DNA from: Flectonema sp. DT1601
Taxonomy: Eukaryota > Euglenozoa > Diplonemea > Diplonemida > Diplonemidae
Assembly (NCBI GenBank): GCA_964019425.1
Contig: OZ025825.1
Coordinates: forward strand, 782,001-846,000
Reading direction: 5' to 3'
DNA length: 64,000 nt
How positions within the stretch are numbered: position 1 is the first letter of the stretch; every line of letters begins with the position of its first letter. The notes beneath the pieces were generated by a model. That model was not told where the DNA came from. It saw nothing but the letters and a program-made list of their open reading frames with translations, and searched no databases. This document shows positions 55,198 through 64,000 of this stretch, one piece after another. The position numbers and the translations under genes were made by a program.

Positions 55198-56967
55198 ATG
55201 CAAGTTTCAATTACTTGTCCAGATTCAGGATTTCCGGATGTTATTTACACAGTGACAACGGATTCACTTGTTAGTGATGCATTACAAACAGCTGCTGATG
55301 AGTGGGATGCTGACGCTGATCTTTTTGAGATTTCGTTTGCGGGAACACGACTTCCAGCAGCTAGTCGGCTGGTGTCACACGGGATTGAGGGAGATTCACT
55401 ATTAGACGCATCGATGGTGAGGGTGTTCGGGATGGAATGGTTCACAGATGTAGACAAAAGAGCGAAGATTCCCCTCAGAGTTGATGTTTGCTACCTGGAT
55501 ACTCCTACATTCGCAGTGGATGGCAGACCTGTTTTTATGAGTGAATGGCTACCAGATGATACTAATCTTGCATTTATCAATCCAAGCACTTCAATTACCG
55601 CTGTTGGAAATAACTTTCTACGTCACCGTCGAGCCATTACGACCCTCAACCTGTCAGGTCTCAGCAATGCTGCCTCGATTGGGGATGCGTTTATAGCAAA
55701 GTGTTCATCCTTAACAGATTTAGACATCACAGCATTGTGTAACGTTTCATCTATTGGTTGTGATTTCTTATGTCGTTGTTCAGCTATGGAAACTCTGGAC
55801 TTATCAGGTCTTTATAGTATTGTTTCTATTGGTAAGTACTTTCTAGGCTACTGTTCAAACATAACTACGTTGGACTTGTCAGCCTTCAGCAACGTTACTT
55901 CAATTGAAAAATATTTTTTGTATTGTTGTAGTTCTATTCTAACCCTTAACTTGTCAGGTCTTCGTAATGTGACGTCGATCAAAGAGTATTTTCTAGGACA
56001 GAATTTTTCAATTACATCTCTCGATTTATCAGAGTTGCGAAACGTTTCGACAATCAAAGGAGATTTTCTTCGAGGTTGTTCATCAATTGAGTCTTTACAT
56101 TTATCAAAAGCAACTGAGATCAATCAAATTGGTCATTCTTTTCTTCAAGGCTGCTCATCTTTGACATCCCTGGATGTATCTTTGCTTAAGGTTAATAATT
56201 ATAAAATTAGTTTCTTACGTGATTGTTCGTCAATAACAGAATTAGACTTGTCAAGTCCGAGTAAGGTTAAAATTATTGAGGGTTTTGTTTTTTATAATTG
56301 CTCATCAGTTACTTCTGTTAACTTGTCGGGTCTCACAAGAGTGAAGTCAATAGACGAGTATTTCTTGTACTGTTGTTCGTCTGTTGGGACTTTGAATTTA
56401 TCGAGTTTTAAAAGTCTTCGTTCTGTTGGAAGTCATTTCTTACACGGATGTTCGTCAGTTACTAATTTAAACTTAGACATGAGAAATCTTACATCTGTTG
56501 GTGATTATTTTTTGTATCGAAGTTGTAGATTGATGACGTCTTTGGACTTGTCGAGTCTTACCAATCTTGAGCACATTAAAAATTATTTCATCGTCGATTA
56601 CTCAAACCTCACGACGATAGATCTCTCAGGTTTTTGTAACGTAAAGTCAATTGGAAAACATTTCCTAAGTGATTGCTCATCACTGACAATACTGAACTTA
56701 TCATCCTTAGTTAACGTGAAGAGTATCGAGGGTTATTTTCTGTACCGTTGTTCCTCCATTACGAACTTAGACTTAACAAGTCTCAGTAATGTGATTTCTG
56801 TTGGAGAATACTTTTTAGGAAAGTGTTCTTCTATTAAAAATCTTAATCTTTCAGCACTCAACAGTGTTGTACGAATTGATAATAATTTCCTTTTTGGATG
56901 CCCAGCCATCACATCACCCGAACGTGATGTATTCTTAGCAGCAACTACACAAACAGGAGAAAAGTAA
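55198..56967 (+). CDS. Ubiquitin-like domain plus BspA-type leucine-rich repeats
   Basis: A 589-residue protein. Residues 1-80 (MQVSITCP..., then VIYTVTTDSLVSDALQTAADEW, ISFAGTRLPAASRLVSHGIEGDSLLDASMVRV) follow the ubiquitin fold pattern, including the L-x-F-x-G-x-L turn and gI-x-x-x-s-x-L. There is no C-terminal Gly-Gly. After a linker, about eighteen 23-residue repeats of the form LDLSGLxNVxSIGxxFLxxCSSIT run from about 140 to 575. This repeat style resembles BspA-like/LRR_5 arrays of kinetoplastids and other protists. The repeats are mutually diverged in DNA, so the array is not young. Probable role: protein interaction. ATG 55198 is the first Met in frame after an acceptor-like GCAG. Confidence 0.8.
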   Translation: MQVSITCPDSGFPDVIYTVTTDSLVSDALQTAADEWDADADLFEISFAGTRLPAASRLVSHGIEGDSLLDASMVRVFGMEWFTDVDKRAKIPLRVDVCYLDTPTFAVDGRPVFMSEWLPDDTNLAFINPSTSITAVGNNFLRHRRAITTLNLSGLSNAASIGDAFIAKCSSLTDLDITALCNVSSIGCDFLCRCSAMETLDLSGLYSIVSIGKYFLGYCSNITTLDLSAFSNVTSIEKYFLYCCSSILTLNLSGLRNVTSIKEYFLGQNFSITSLDLSELRNVSTIKGDFLRGCSSIESLHLSKATEINQIGHSFLQGCSSLTSLDVSLLKVNNYKISFLRDCSSITELDLSSPSKVKIIEGFVFYNCSSVTSVNLSGLTRVKSIDEYFLYCCSSVGTLNLSSFKSLRSVGSHFLHGCSSVTNLNLDMRNLTSVGDYFLYRSCRLMTSLDLSSLTNLEHIKNYFIVDYSNLTTIDLSGFCNVKSIGKHFLSDCSSLTILNLSSLVNVKSIEGYFLYRCSSITNLDLTSLSNVISVGEYFLGKCSSIKNLNLSALNSVVRIDNNFLFGCPAITSPERDVFLAATTQTGEK

Positions 56968-57231
56968 ACTGCTGTTTAACCTACACTGCTTCCTTTAAAT
57001 TTTTAGAGGGTGCTCTTAACTTTTATTTGTTGGATCTGAATTGATGAATCGAACCCGCAACCTGATGTTGTTATTCGACTCAATTGAGTCTTTTCATCTC
57101 ATCATCAGGTGATGTGGTTTGATGTGATTTAGTAGTCTGTTAGGTGTTGTAGAATAGCAAGTAGTAATTTAAATTAAAAAAAAGTATTTCATTCTCCCTT
57201 CAGCATTAATCACAAAAAGGAAAAACTAAAA
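56968..57231. other. Spacer with nested palindrome
   Basis: CCTGATG (57061-57067) pairs with CATCAGG (57103-57109) around a perfect 14-bp palindrome GACTCAATTGAGTC (57077-57090). Just upstream, the minus strand reads GGGTTCGATTC, a good Pol III B box, without a tRNA fold. CTCCCTTCAG ends at 57203 and may be the acceptor of the next gene. Confidence 0.4.
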
Positions 57232-57924
57232 ATGGCACTTCGCTCTATTGTTATGTTACTGGCAGTTGGTGTTTGCCTTGGAGCTGATAAGGTGAAGGTG
57301 GACTTTTATGCTGAGGCACTTTGCCCGTACTGCAAGCAAGCCATGGCTGGGCCAGTTAACCAAACCTTGACAGCTTCTGGTGTTTTGGCAATTATGGATT
57401 TCGAGTACGTCCCGTGGGGTAATGCTTACTTCACTACATCTGAATGTGGAGGTAAGAAGGGACAGTACGACTCAACTGTTCGTGATTGTTGGGACAAGGA
57501 CTGCGGTGCCAATCCAAAGGCTGACTGTTTCACAGGAGACCTCGTCTGCCAGCATGGAGACGGAGAGTGCTACGGAAACAAAGTTGAAACCTGCGCCAAA
57601 CACTTTGCTGGAAACCAGACTATGGGTTACATGCCATTTACTTACTGCTTTGAAATTGTTCACGGTGCATCAAAGGACAGTGTGATGCCATGCGCTGCCG
57701 CAACTGGAGCCGACGGATCAAAGATTGCCGCCTGTGCTGACAGTGACACTGCTATCAAGTTGAACCACGTTGATGCTGTGAAGACTGCAATGATCCCTGG
57801 AGGACACCCTGGAGTCCCTTACATTATTGTTAATGGTGTTCCTCTCTCAAATGTTGATGACCTGTTGAAGACTGTCTGCTCTGAATATAAAGGACAGAAG
57901 CCTTCTGGATGCCCTTCGGTATAA
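57232..57924 (+). CDS. Gamma-interferon-inducible lysosomal thiol reductase (GILT)
   Basis: A 230-residue lysosomal or vacuolar thiol reductase that breaks disulfides in proteins at acid pH. A signal peptide covers residues 1-17 (MALRSIVMLLAVGVCLG). The active-site CPYC is at 31-34, and the GILT signature CQHG-DG-EC-YG-N-KVET-C is complete at about 106-121. Further Cys residues (SECGG, RDCWDKDCG, PCAAAT, CSEYKGQKPSGC) match the family's disulfides, and NQT motifs offer N-glycosylation sites. Codon use is biased as in RPL3, suggesting strong expression. Confidence 0.93.
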   Translation: MALRSIVMLLAVGVCLGADKVKVDFYAEALCPYCKQAMAGPVNQTLTASGVLAIMDFEYVPWGNAYFTTSECGGKKGQYDSTVRDCWDKDCGANPKADCFTGDLVCQHGDGECYGNKVETCAKHFAGNQTMGYMPFTYCFEIVHGASKDSVMPCAAATGADGSKIAACADSDTAIKLNHVDAVKTAMIPGGHPGVPYIIVNGVPLSNVDDLLKTVCSEYKGQKPSGCPSV

Positions 57925-58445
57925 TACCCCTCGCGGTGTTTAATTCACTTCTTTCCCACACCACTCACTATACAAGGTTGCAAGCCGTTTTTGTGTTCTT
58001 TTTTTTGTCCCCTACCCATCGGGGAAGAAATCTGAATGGTCTTTACGACCAGAAACGATTCTACGGAATACACGCTCTCTAAATTACGTGAATTTCGTAC
58101 CCTTTTCTATTTTTAATACTTTTGAATTTATGAGTTGCTTGTTACGGAGCTACTGCCCGACGCACAACTGCAGTCATGAGACGCTCTTGTTGCTGTTCTA
58201 CTGCAGTACGCAATTCGCATCGGACAGGAAGCTCCTCCTCATTGCAACTGGCCTTCTTGGTCATACCGCGTACTCGTCGTCTTTGATTGAATCCGTCAGT
58301 TTGTTGGCGGGACGATTTTTGTGAATTAACGTTTTTCAAGTTGAACCAACAGATATCGTAGTTTAACTTGTTTTGATTTCTCCATTAGTGTGAAGGATGA
58401 CTTGATAATTCTCTTCTTAACTTAGCACTTACACTTGTTAACAAA
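57925..58445. other. Intergenic region, unassigned open frames
   Basis: About 520 bases. Open frames of about 65-78 codons occur on both strands at 58088-58339. The minus-strand one is rich in Arg, Gln and Glu, but I recognise neither and have no splice evidence. CTTAACTTAG ends about 58424, a possible acceptor for the next gene. Confidence 0.4.
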
Positions 58446-58694
58446 ATGCTTCGGTTAGACTCGCGCACCATTCCCGGAATGGGAGGCAATCCAAGTAGTG
58501 GAGGAGGAGCATCCGGAACCGCTTCAGCAGCTGCCCGGGTTGCGGCTGCGAATTCGCAGCGGCAGGCGCAGAAGAAGGAAAATCAGCTGATCTCTGGTAT
58601 CGATGATTCTTCTTCTGTTAAAGATGTTTCTATTCACGGAAGTCATTCATCAGCTTTCAAGATGAATGATCACAGCGAGCAATGGTTAATATAA
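58446..58694 (+). CDS. Small 82-residue protein or first exon, unrecognised
   Basis: MLRLDSRTIPGMGGNPSS starts a Gly/Ser/Ala-rich head, followed by a basic, Gln-rich stretch (SAAARVAAANSQRQAQKKENQ) and an acidic Ser-rich tail. The ATG follows two acceptor-like tracts. Near the end, CAATG|GTTAAT could be a weak donor, so the frame may continue in an exon within 58700-59000, where another open frame exists. No homologue is recognised. Confidence 0.5.
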   Translation: MLRLDSRTIPGMGGNPSSGGGASGTASAAARVAAANSQRQAQKKENQLISGIDDSSSVKDVSIHGSHSSAFKMNDHSEQWLI

Positions 58695-59009
58695 TTATTT
58701 TAGTAGTCTAAGTCAGTCTTTACACTCCGTCACGAACGCGACTTGGAACTTGTCCAGCTACCTCCAAATACATGCTGAGGAATATATTAGCGCACTCGTC
58801 AGATCTTACACGGCAGGCAGGTTTTCTAACATTTCATCGGTGTTCAGTTTCTTTTTGAAAATCAGACTCAGCTGCGAGTTATTAAAATGTATTTCTGTCA
58901 GTACAGGTTTCACATGTGAAGAAGTCGTATTGTTTGTCGCATTCAAAACTTTTATTTTCGCATCTCTCAAAGTAACGTCATCTCTTCAACAGATATTTGT
59001 ATTGTCGAA
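58695..59009. other. Short spacer before the opine dehydrogenase-like gene
   Basis: About 315 bases with an open frame (SSYLQIHAEEYISALVRSYTAGRF...) that could be a further exon of the preceding small gene or chance. CATCTCTTCAACAG ends at 58992, the acceptor of the next gene. Confidence 0.4.
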
Positions 59010-60269
59010 ATGTCGAACAGGTTGCTCACTATAACTTCGCACATTAAGAGTGCAGAACCTCCAACTGTGCCAACTGCTGCTGTCACAGTCACAGTATGTG
59101 GAGGTGGAAATGCAGCGCATGTGATGGCGGGAGACTTAGGCAGTAGGGGGTACACTGTTAATTTATATCTTCCATTTAGAGATGAGGCTGAGCGATTTAA
59201 AGCTGCCTTACCCAGCCGCGGATTGAAGATAAACTACACAACTAAAGGAAGAGTTTCCTACTCAAAGCCTGGGAACATATCAAAGAATGCTGAAGATGTC
59301 ATCCCTGGCGCTAAGTTTATCTTTATTCCACTTCCTGTGTTCGCTCATGAACCAACTCTAATGAATATTGTTCCTCATTGTGATGATGATGCTGTAATCG
59401 TTGCTTTACCAGCAACGGGTTGCTTTGATTGGACCGCAACAAAAGTCTTTAAGAAACTCGGAAAGTGTGTCACCATCGCTGGTATTGCTCCACTTCCATA
59501 TGTCTGTCGTATCGCAACGTACGGTGCAGAAGTCAATCTAATGGGAATTAAACATAAAGTAGGAATGGCTACCTTACCTTCAAACAGAATACACGACGTC
59601 GCTAATGTTGTCGAAGAGGTGATCGGACTCAAAGTAGAAAGATTTCCATCATTTGTTCCAATTACTTTAACTCCAACTAATCCAATTATGCACACGGCTC
59701 GTTTGTACGGCATGTTCGTTGGTGCAGGAAACTGGAGAGATAGAAAAGGATACCCAACTATGATAAAGTTCTACGATGACTGCGATGATGTCAGCAACGA
59801 ATGGATCCATCGCTTGAATGATGAAAACCAAAAGATTGCAGCTGCTATTGAGAAAGCTATCCCAGGATGCACTGGAGGAAAGATTCGAAGTATCACCGAC
59901 TTTTTGAAGTGGGCTTACGGACCAGATATTACAAACTGCGATACAGCAGGTGATTGCTATCGTTCTAATAGTCAGTTTAGAGGAGTTGGTTCTCCAATGC
60001 TTGAAGTAGCCCCGGGATACTTAGTTCCTGATTTTAAGAATCGATACTTCGCAGAAGACTTTCCGTTTGGATTACTAGCGAACAGAGGACTTGCTGAACT
60101 ACTTGGCGTTCCTACTCCAGACATGGACACAGTTATTGAATGGGCTCAGAAAGAGATGGGCAAGCAGTGGATTGTTGACGGAAAACTCAATCCAAATGAA
60201 AAGCCTCAAATGACTCCTCAAGCCTTTGGCTTCAGTCTTGAAGACATCAGAAAGATGTATTCTCTCTGA
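59010..60269 (+). CDS. Opine (octopine/tauropine-type) dehydrogenase-like enzyme
   Basis: A 419-residue member of the NAD/NADP octopine/nopaline dehydrogenase family, which reductively condenses pyruvate or another keto acid with an amino acid and regenerates NAD in low oxygen. The Rossmann loop CGGGNAAHV at about residues 30-38 follows a hydrophobic strand. The catalytic region NPIMHTARLYG (His near 227) corresponds to the NPxxHPxxxYG motif of molluscan octopine dehydrogenase, with Thr for the usual Pro. TLTPTNP before it and YLVPDFKNRYFAEDFPFGL after it are family-like. Length fits the family (about 400). The amino-acid substrate cannot be told. The start is 17 bases after a strong acceptor (TTCAACAG). 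Confidence 0.85.
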   Translation: MSNRLLTITSHIKSAEPPTVPTAAVTVTVCGGGNAAHVMAGDLGSRGYTVNLYLPFRDEAERFKAALPSRGLKINYTTKGRVSYSKPGNISKNAEDVIPGAKFIFIPLPVFAHEPTLMNIVPHCDDDAVIVALPATGCFDWTATKVFKKLGKCVTIAGIAPLPYVCRIATYGAEVNLMGIKHKVGMATLPSNRIHDVANVVEEVIGLKVERFPSFVPITLTPTNPIMHTARLYGMFVGAGNWRDRKGYPTMIKFYDDCDDVSNEWIHRLNDENQKIAAAIEKAIPGCTGGKIRSITDFLKWAYGPDITNCDTAGDCYRSNSQFRGVGSPMLEVAPGYLVPDFKNRYFAEDFPFGLLANRGLAELLGVPTPDMDTVIEWAQKEMGKQWIVDGKLNPNEKPQMTPQAFGFSLEDIRKMYSL

Positions 60270-61020
60270 TGGCGTTGGTTACATTTCGTACATTTGATTA
60301 AAATTAATTTATATTCCTCTCTGTTTTTTCTTCCCCTTGAATGTAGTGCTTTGCTACACAAGCGTCTGTTTGAAAATTCAGAAAAATAAAATTTCGACGT
60401 TCCAATGACCCAGTACATACATCTACTTATTCCCACTCGCTATTGCGCGAAAGTGATGAAAACCTTATTTTCCCTTTTTAACTATTGCGGCTTTGTGCAC
60501 AAAGACGCAGCGGAATAGGTGCCTGTGGAAGAAAACCTTGCGGGTACTTTCATTCTGTGTGAACTATACTATCGTATTTTAGGCGATTGAAGTCTGCATC
60601 GTGTGAATGCGCGACTTAAAGAATCGATCGCGTTCTTGTTTTATTTTCATAGCACTGTTTGTTTACGTTTTGAAAAACTGAAAGGAAACAAATATCCTCC
60701 TCTGTGGACCAGTGCCCGGTGCGTGCAGCGGGAGCTTCGTTCCCTTTTAAAGCCTGCACACACACACTGAAATACTAATAAAGATAACACTGCAGTAACT
60801 CGGCGGTTCTTAGCTCAACTAAGAAGATGATACGCCAGTTACATTGGAATCTGTTGCGTTGAAGAGCTCGTTACTTATTATTACAAACAGGAGAATAACA
60901 TTACAAACATTATAATCCACACGCTTGGTGCTCTCATAGATAGCTCCTTCATAAAACTCTTTATTTTATTACATTAGAGTCCACACATATGTGGATCGTC
61001 GCTTAGTAAAAAAGGAAACG
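60270..61020. other. Intergenic region, no gene seen
   Basis: About 750 bases of ordinary complexity. A hairpin TTCTTAG/CTAAGAA (within 60803-60836, with outer GGCG/CGCC) is the only clear structure. Polyadenylation-like AATAAA occurs near 60386. TTATTTTATTACATTAG (AG at 60977) may be the acceptor for the next gene. Confidence 0.5.
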
Positions 61021-62741
61021 ATGCCAGTACTGGGAAGGCAACAGCAGCGGAAAGTGTTTCGGTTGAAATGTCTGGCTGCTGTCATTCTGGTGGCGTTTGC
61101 GATGTTGGGTGTGATCTTTGAAATGAGTTTCGATATAAGTGATGACGGTATTGGAAAGCTCACACCGATACCGCAGGTAGAGGTAAAGGAGCACCTGGTA
61201 GTCACTACGGAGCGCCCGGTGGTTACTACAGAGCAGCCCAAGAAAACGACAACTGCGTCGTCTTCATTTGGTTCTGAGGCGATTGGTGCTTTGGGTAAGT
61301 TGGGTGTGAGTTCAAAGTTACCAGAAAAGTTACAAAAGGGATCTCATCTCTGCAGTCAGTGCCTTCCGAAGAATCCTATCGACCTCCCCGCCTTCTGCTC
61401 TCAAACTGAATCCGAAATGCGACTCAGCAACGACCTCCATTTTGAATCCAATCAGCGAGTTACAAGTGAGGACATAGACATCCCAAAGACACACACTATG
61501 ATTTATGTTGCTATCGGTTCTTCCTTACATGGTGTGAATGGATCAAGTGGTGGGAGACAAGACTACGTATTTGAAGCAATAAAACAATGGAGACTATTCA
61601 ACAACCCTGATGAGAGTCATGTTATTCTCGTGGTTTCAGATGAGTTCGCGACAGAAGCGACCACTTTGACCAAAGCTCGCGAGTTGTCTGTTGAAATTGT
61701 TTCTGAAAAAGACATCCCTGTGACACCTTTCTGGGAACGTTATTTAAAAGTATTTTATATTCAAGGATACATGCATCCTGGTGGTTCTCGTAAAACTGGT
61801 AATAAAGATTTCAACAGACTGGTCATGCAGAGATTTCATGTCCTTCACGCTTTGATAAAACACAGAAACTTAGAACATGTTGTCCACACTGAGAATGATA
61901 TTATGGTTTACTCACGATGGGCAGACCAGGTTACTCCAATTATTAAATGTGGTATGCAATTAGCGAGTACATTCGCATCCCCAAAAGGAGTAATTCCGAG
62001 TGTTGTGTACATTAAGAATTATCTCTCACTTGAGCACATGATTTCGTTTGTGAATGACTTGCTTACCTGCGGTGAGAAGTGTCTTGGGAAGGCAAAAGAT
62101 AGTTGTCCTGCAGGTTGTACCTGGACTTCGTCAGGATCTGAAGCAAGATCTGGAGGATGTCTTCCTTCGTTTGGAATATCTTTAAATAAAGCACTCAAGA
62201 TTGGTACCTATGCTAATGATATGTATGGAGATGTCTTTTTATTTACTTTTCTAATCCTTTTCGTTAAACATTGTCGTCACAACAACCCAACACAGGACAT
62301 ACCTTCTCAACTACTGGCAATATTATGGAAGCTATCGTTTGTCAGCACTCCCGGCATGGGAACATCAGCCTGGTGAGAATTGTATTTACGATCAAAGACC
62401 TAATGAAATATACGGTATGTGATTATAAATATATTTTTGTCGATTCTTCTCCACAACAGGGAATAACGAAAAAAAGAAATAAAAAATCAGACTTGGCATC
62501 CTTCGGACAGTGGTACAGCTTCTCACCCCCAGGTCAAAAGCACCCAAAACCACCGAAGCAATATGTACAGGCAATGAAAAAAGGTCGTTTTCTTGATCCA
62601 TCGCCACCTCCTTACATCGAATGGAAAACTGATGACGAAGGCCGCAGAGTCCCCTGGTGGAAGACTTATAAAGTTCTCTCTCTTCATATCCACGGTAAGA
62701 ACCTTGAAAGGTTTCGATCGGTTGACCCCATCGATCCGTAG
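61021..62741 (+). CDS. Type II membrane glycosyltransferase-like protein, three exons
   Basis: Predicted Golgi protein of 523 residues. Exon 1 is 61021-62222, exon 2 is 62296-62414 and exon 3 is 62491-62741. Donors are GTATGG and GTATGT; acceptors are ACACAG and AATCAG; the introns are 73 and 76 bases. The junctions read ...YANDM-TYLLNYWQYYG and ...RPNEIYD-LASFGQWY, keeping one frame through different genomic frames. A short cytosolic head and signal anchor (about residues 16-38, LKCLAAVILVAFAMLGVIF) precede a Thr-rich stem and a lumenal domain with HVVHTENDIMVY, which resembles the DxD-like site of glycosyltransferases, and FGISLNKAL. The C-terminal LHIHGKNLERF is also typical of such folds. 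The first in-frame ATG is 61021. The exact family is not recognised. Confidence 0.72.
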
Positions 62742-63065
62742 AGGAGAGTTCACTACTGAGGGCCTTTACTTCACAAGACAAGAACAACAGCAGTTCAATA
62801 AGCTGCTGCTTATCATCGTTGAGATGACCTCTCAAGGATAAAGACAGAGATTAGAGAAGAATTAATTAATAGATTTGGTTTAAAGTTATTATTACTTTCC
62901 ATTAATCAGAGTTACTGTGTTGACTCTTTTACGACTTCTTTGACAAGTTGTTCTGAACAATTAAAACTCTCTTTTTTCACACGCAGATAGTCAATGAGAG
63001 AATTAAATTAATGTTGCCATCCGTCGTGTCAAACCTTTCCTTAACAGCGCACTCAAATATGTAAC
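62742..63065. other. Intergenic region
   Basis: About 320 bases with no gene. CTTTTTTCACACGCAG ends at 62986, about 80 bases before the next ATG. Confidence 0.5.
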
Positions 63066-63788
63066 ATGTCCACAGTTCTTATAGCAAGCATAACGGGAGG
63101 TTCTTTGTTTCTTGTTGTGATTTGTATTGCAGTCCAAGTGTGGAGGTACTTGCATGGTGAAGATATCTCCAAGAAAGGAAATAAAGTAAACCACGAGGCG
63201 GAACCAGATGAGAATGCCCCAGACGGCTACCTCGACAATCCGTTGGCGGAATTTAATATCGACATCAGTGCGAATCCAAAGACGAATACGAATACTGTTT
63301 TACTAACAAATGAAAAAGTACTTCGGCAGGTACTCGAAGACATTGATAGCAATTCTGAAGTAACAACTTGTCCTGTTGTAGATGTCGTTGACGTCGCTGT
63401 CGGTGAACGTACCCCGGCAGCTAAAGTACTGCCACCACCTCTACTTCTGAATAAAGAAGTTCAAACCCCTCCCCTTGATATTCCTGATGACAATAGCAGC
63501 TCACAACTAAGCCAGCAGAAAGAAAATCTGAGTGAGGGTTGCACTATTGGCACGCAGACGCCTATCAAATCAGTCGAGTCTACGAGTGCACACGTCTTCG
63601 TCTTAACGTTGGCCGCAGCTGTGCAATTCGAGTCTTTTCACGCGAAGTATATTTCTCCACATATTGAGTTGTCCCCAATTCGAAATTTGAACACCTCCCT
63701 TCAGTCCATCGCGTCATTAACAACGCTCACTGTTTCTGATGAAGAGGGACCGCAGACTCCACCTCTCCAACCGAGCGCTTCAGAGTAG
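63066..63788 (+). CDS. Single-pass membrane protein, unrecognised
   Basis: A 240-residue protein with one N-terminal hydrophobic helix (about residues 4-26, VLIASITGGSLFLVVICIAVQVW) and a long acidic, Ser/Thr/Pro-rich tail. The tail contains three similar short blocks, KEVQTPPLDIPDD, TIGTQTPIKS and EGPQTPPLQPS, that look like repeated QTP(P) docking or phosphorylation motifs. The helix lacks a clear signal-peptidase site, so it is probably a membrane anchor. No homologue is recognised. Confidence 0.6.
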   Translation: MSTVLIASITGGSLFLVVICIAVQVWRYLHGEDISKKGNKVNHEAEPDENAPDGYLDNPLAEFNIDISANPKTNTNTVLLTNEKVLRQVLEDIDSNSEVTTCPVVDVVDVAVGERTPAAKVLPPPLLLNKEVQTPPLDIPDDNSSSQLSQQKENLSEGCTIGTQTPIKSVESTSAHVFVLTLAAAVQFESFHAKYISPHIELSPIRNLNTSLQSIASLTTLTVSDEEGPQTPPLQPSASE

Positions 63789-64000
63789 AGTCGCAAGACA
63801 CCTAACTCAGAAAGCACGATGCTGATTGTGAGATTCTATCCGCCTACTCCGTCAGCTTTGTATTCTGTTTCAAATTTGAGGCTTCGAATTCAGATTCAGT
63901 CAACACATAAAATATCAGCTGATAAAGTTTTGTATATTAGTCTGGCGGCGGTATTGTTTGTGTTACAGCCGCTCTTCAATAATATTCACATCTCAATTTA
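63789..64000. other. Trailing sequence to window edge
   Basis: About 210 bases with no gene seen. It may belong to the 3' UTR of the preceding gene or the start of the next unit. Confidence 0.5.

Noticed and set aside
58142-58339. Minus-strand Arg/Gln-rich frame of 65 codons
   Set aside because: It would be the only minus-strand gene in the window and lacks acceptor, homology or other support.

Overview
This is nuclear DNA of a microbial eukaryote of uncertain lineage. The proteins are typical eukaryotic ones (kinesin, golgin CASP, sorting nexin, ribosomal protein L3, DHHC acyltransferase). Where introns can be resolved they are conventional GT-AG introns, usually with a GTATGT-type donor and often only 65-80 bases long. 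Three layout traits stand out. Every gene I can support lies on the + strand. Nearly every start codon sits a few to about 110 bases downstream of a pyrimidine-rich AG acceptor with no recognisable upstream exon. Non-coding DNA is saturated with A and T homopolymers. The first two traits suggest directional polycistronic transcription with spliced-leader trans-splicing, as in Euglenozoa, and the repeat style of the LRR protein recalls kinetoplastid relatives. Several clear cis-introns argue against a trypanosomatid. I infer this placement and could not test it.

Layout: 0-9.7 kb holds a RING/SAP-like protein, a multi-pass membrane protein, a two-exon kinesin and a CaMKK-like kinase. From 9.75 to 32.2 kb I see no convincing gene. 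This gene-poor stretch consists of poly(A)/poly(T) tracts with a few more complex islands, strong hairpins and a short tandem repeat. From 32.2 to 64 kb the sequence is gene-dense again: Akr1-like palmitoyltransferase, SLC35C2-like transporter, secreted PA-domain protein, VWA plus Dbl-homology protein, a coiled-coil protein, a 60-residue two-exon protein, CASP, a three-exon PX-BAR sorting nexin, an NMN adenylyltransferase-like protein, two nearly identical RPL3 genes, a ubiquitin-like/LRR protein, GILT, an 82-residue protein, an opine dehydrogenase-like enzyme, a three-exon type II membrane glycosyltransferase-like protein and a single-pass membrane protein. CASP, the sorting nexin, the SLC35 transporter, the Akr1-like enzyme and the glycosyltransferase-like protein would all act in the Golgi/endosome system. 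I see no operon-like functional grouping beyond that.

The most unusual element is at 34,804-35,992. It is bounded by 47-bp terminal inverted repeats (45 of 47 match). Inside are a long hairpin, a recognisable piece of nuclear 28S rRNA that appears joined to a piece near the 28S 3' end, and a tRNA-like module with A and B boxes and a T-run. A second, antisense 28S fragment with small internal gaps lies at 42,016-42,125, just past another gene. Together they suggest that LSU rRNA pieces are being dispersed in this genome, at least once inside an inverted-repeat element. The 2-kb second intron of the sorting nexin gene is packed with retroelement debris: four copies of a 63-nt hairpin unit, a GIY-YIG motif and an endonuclease-like motif.
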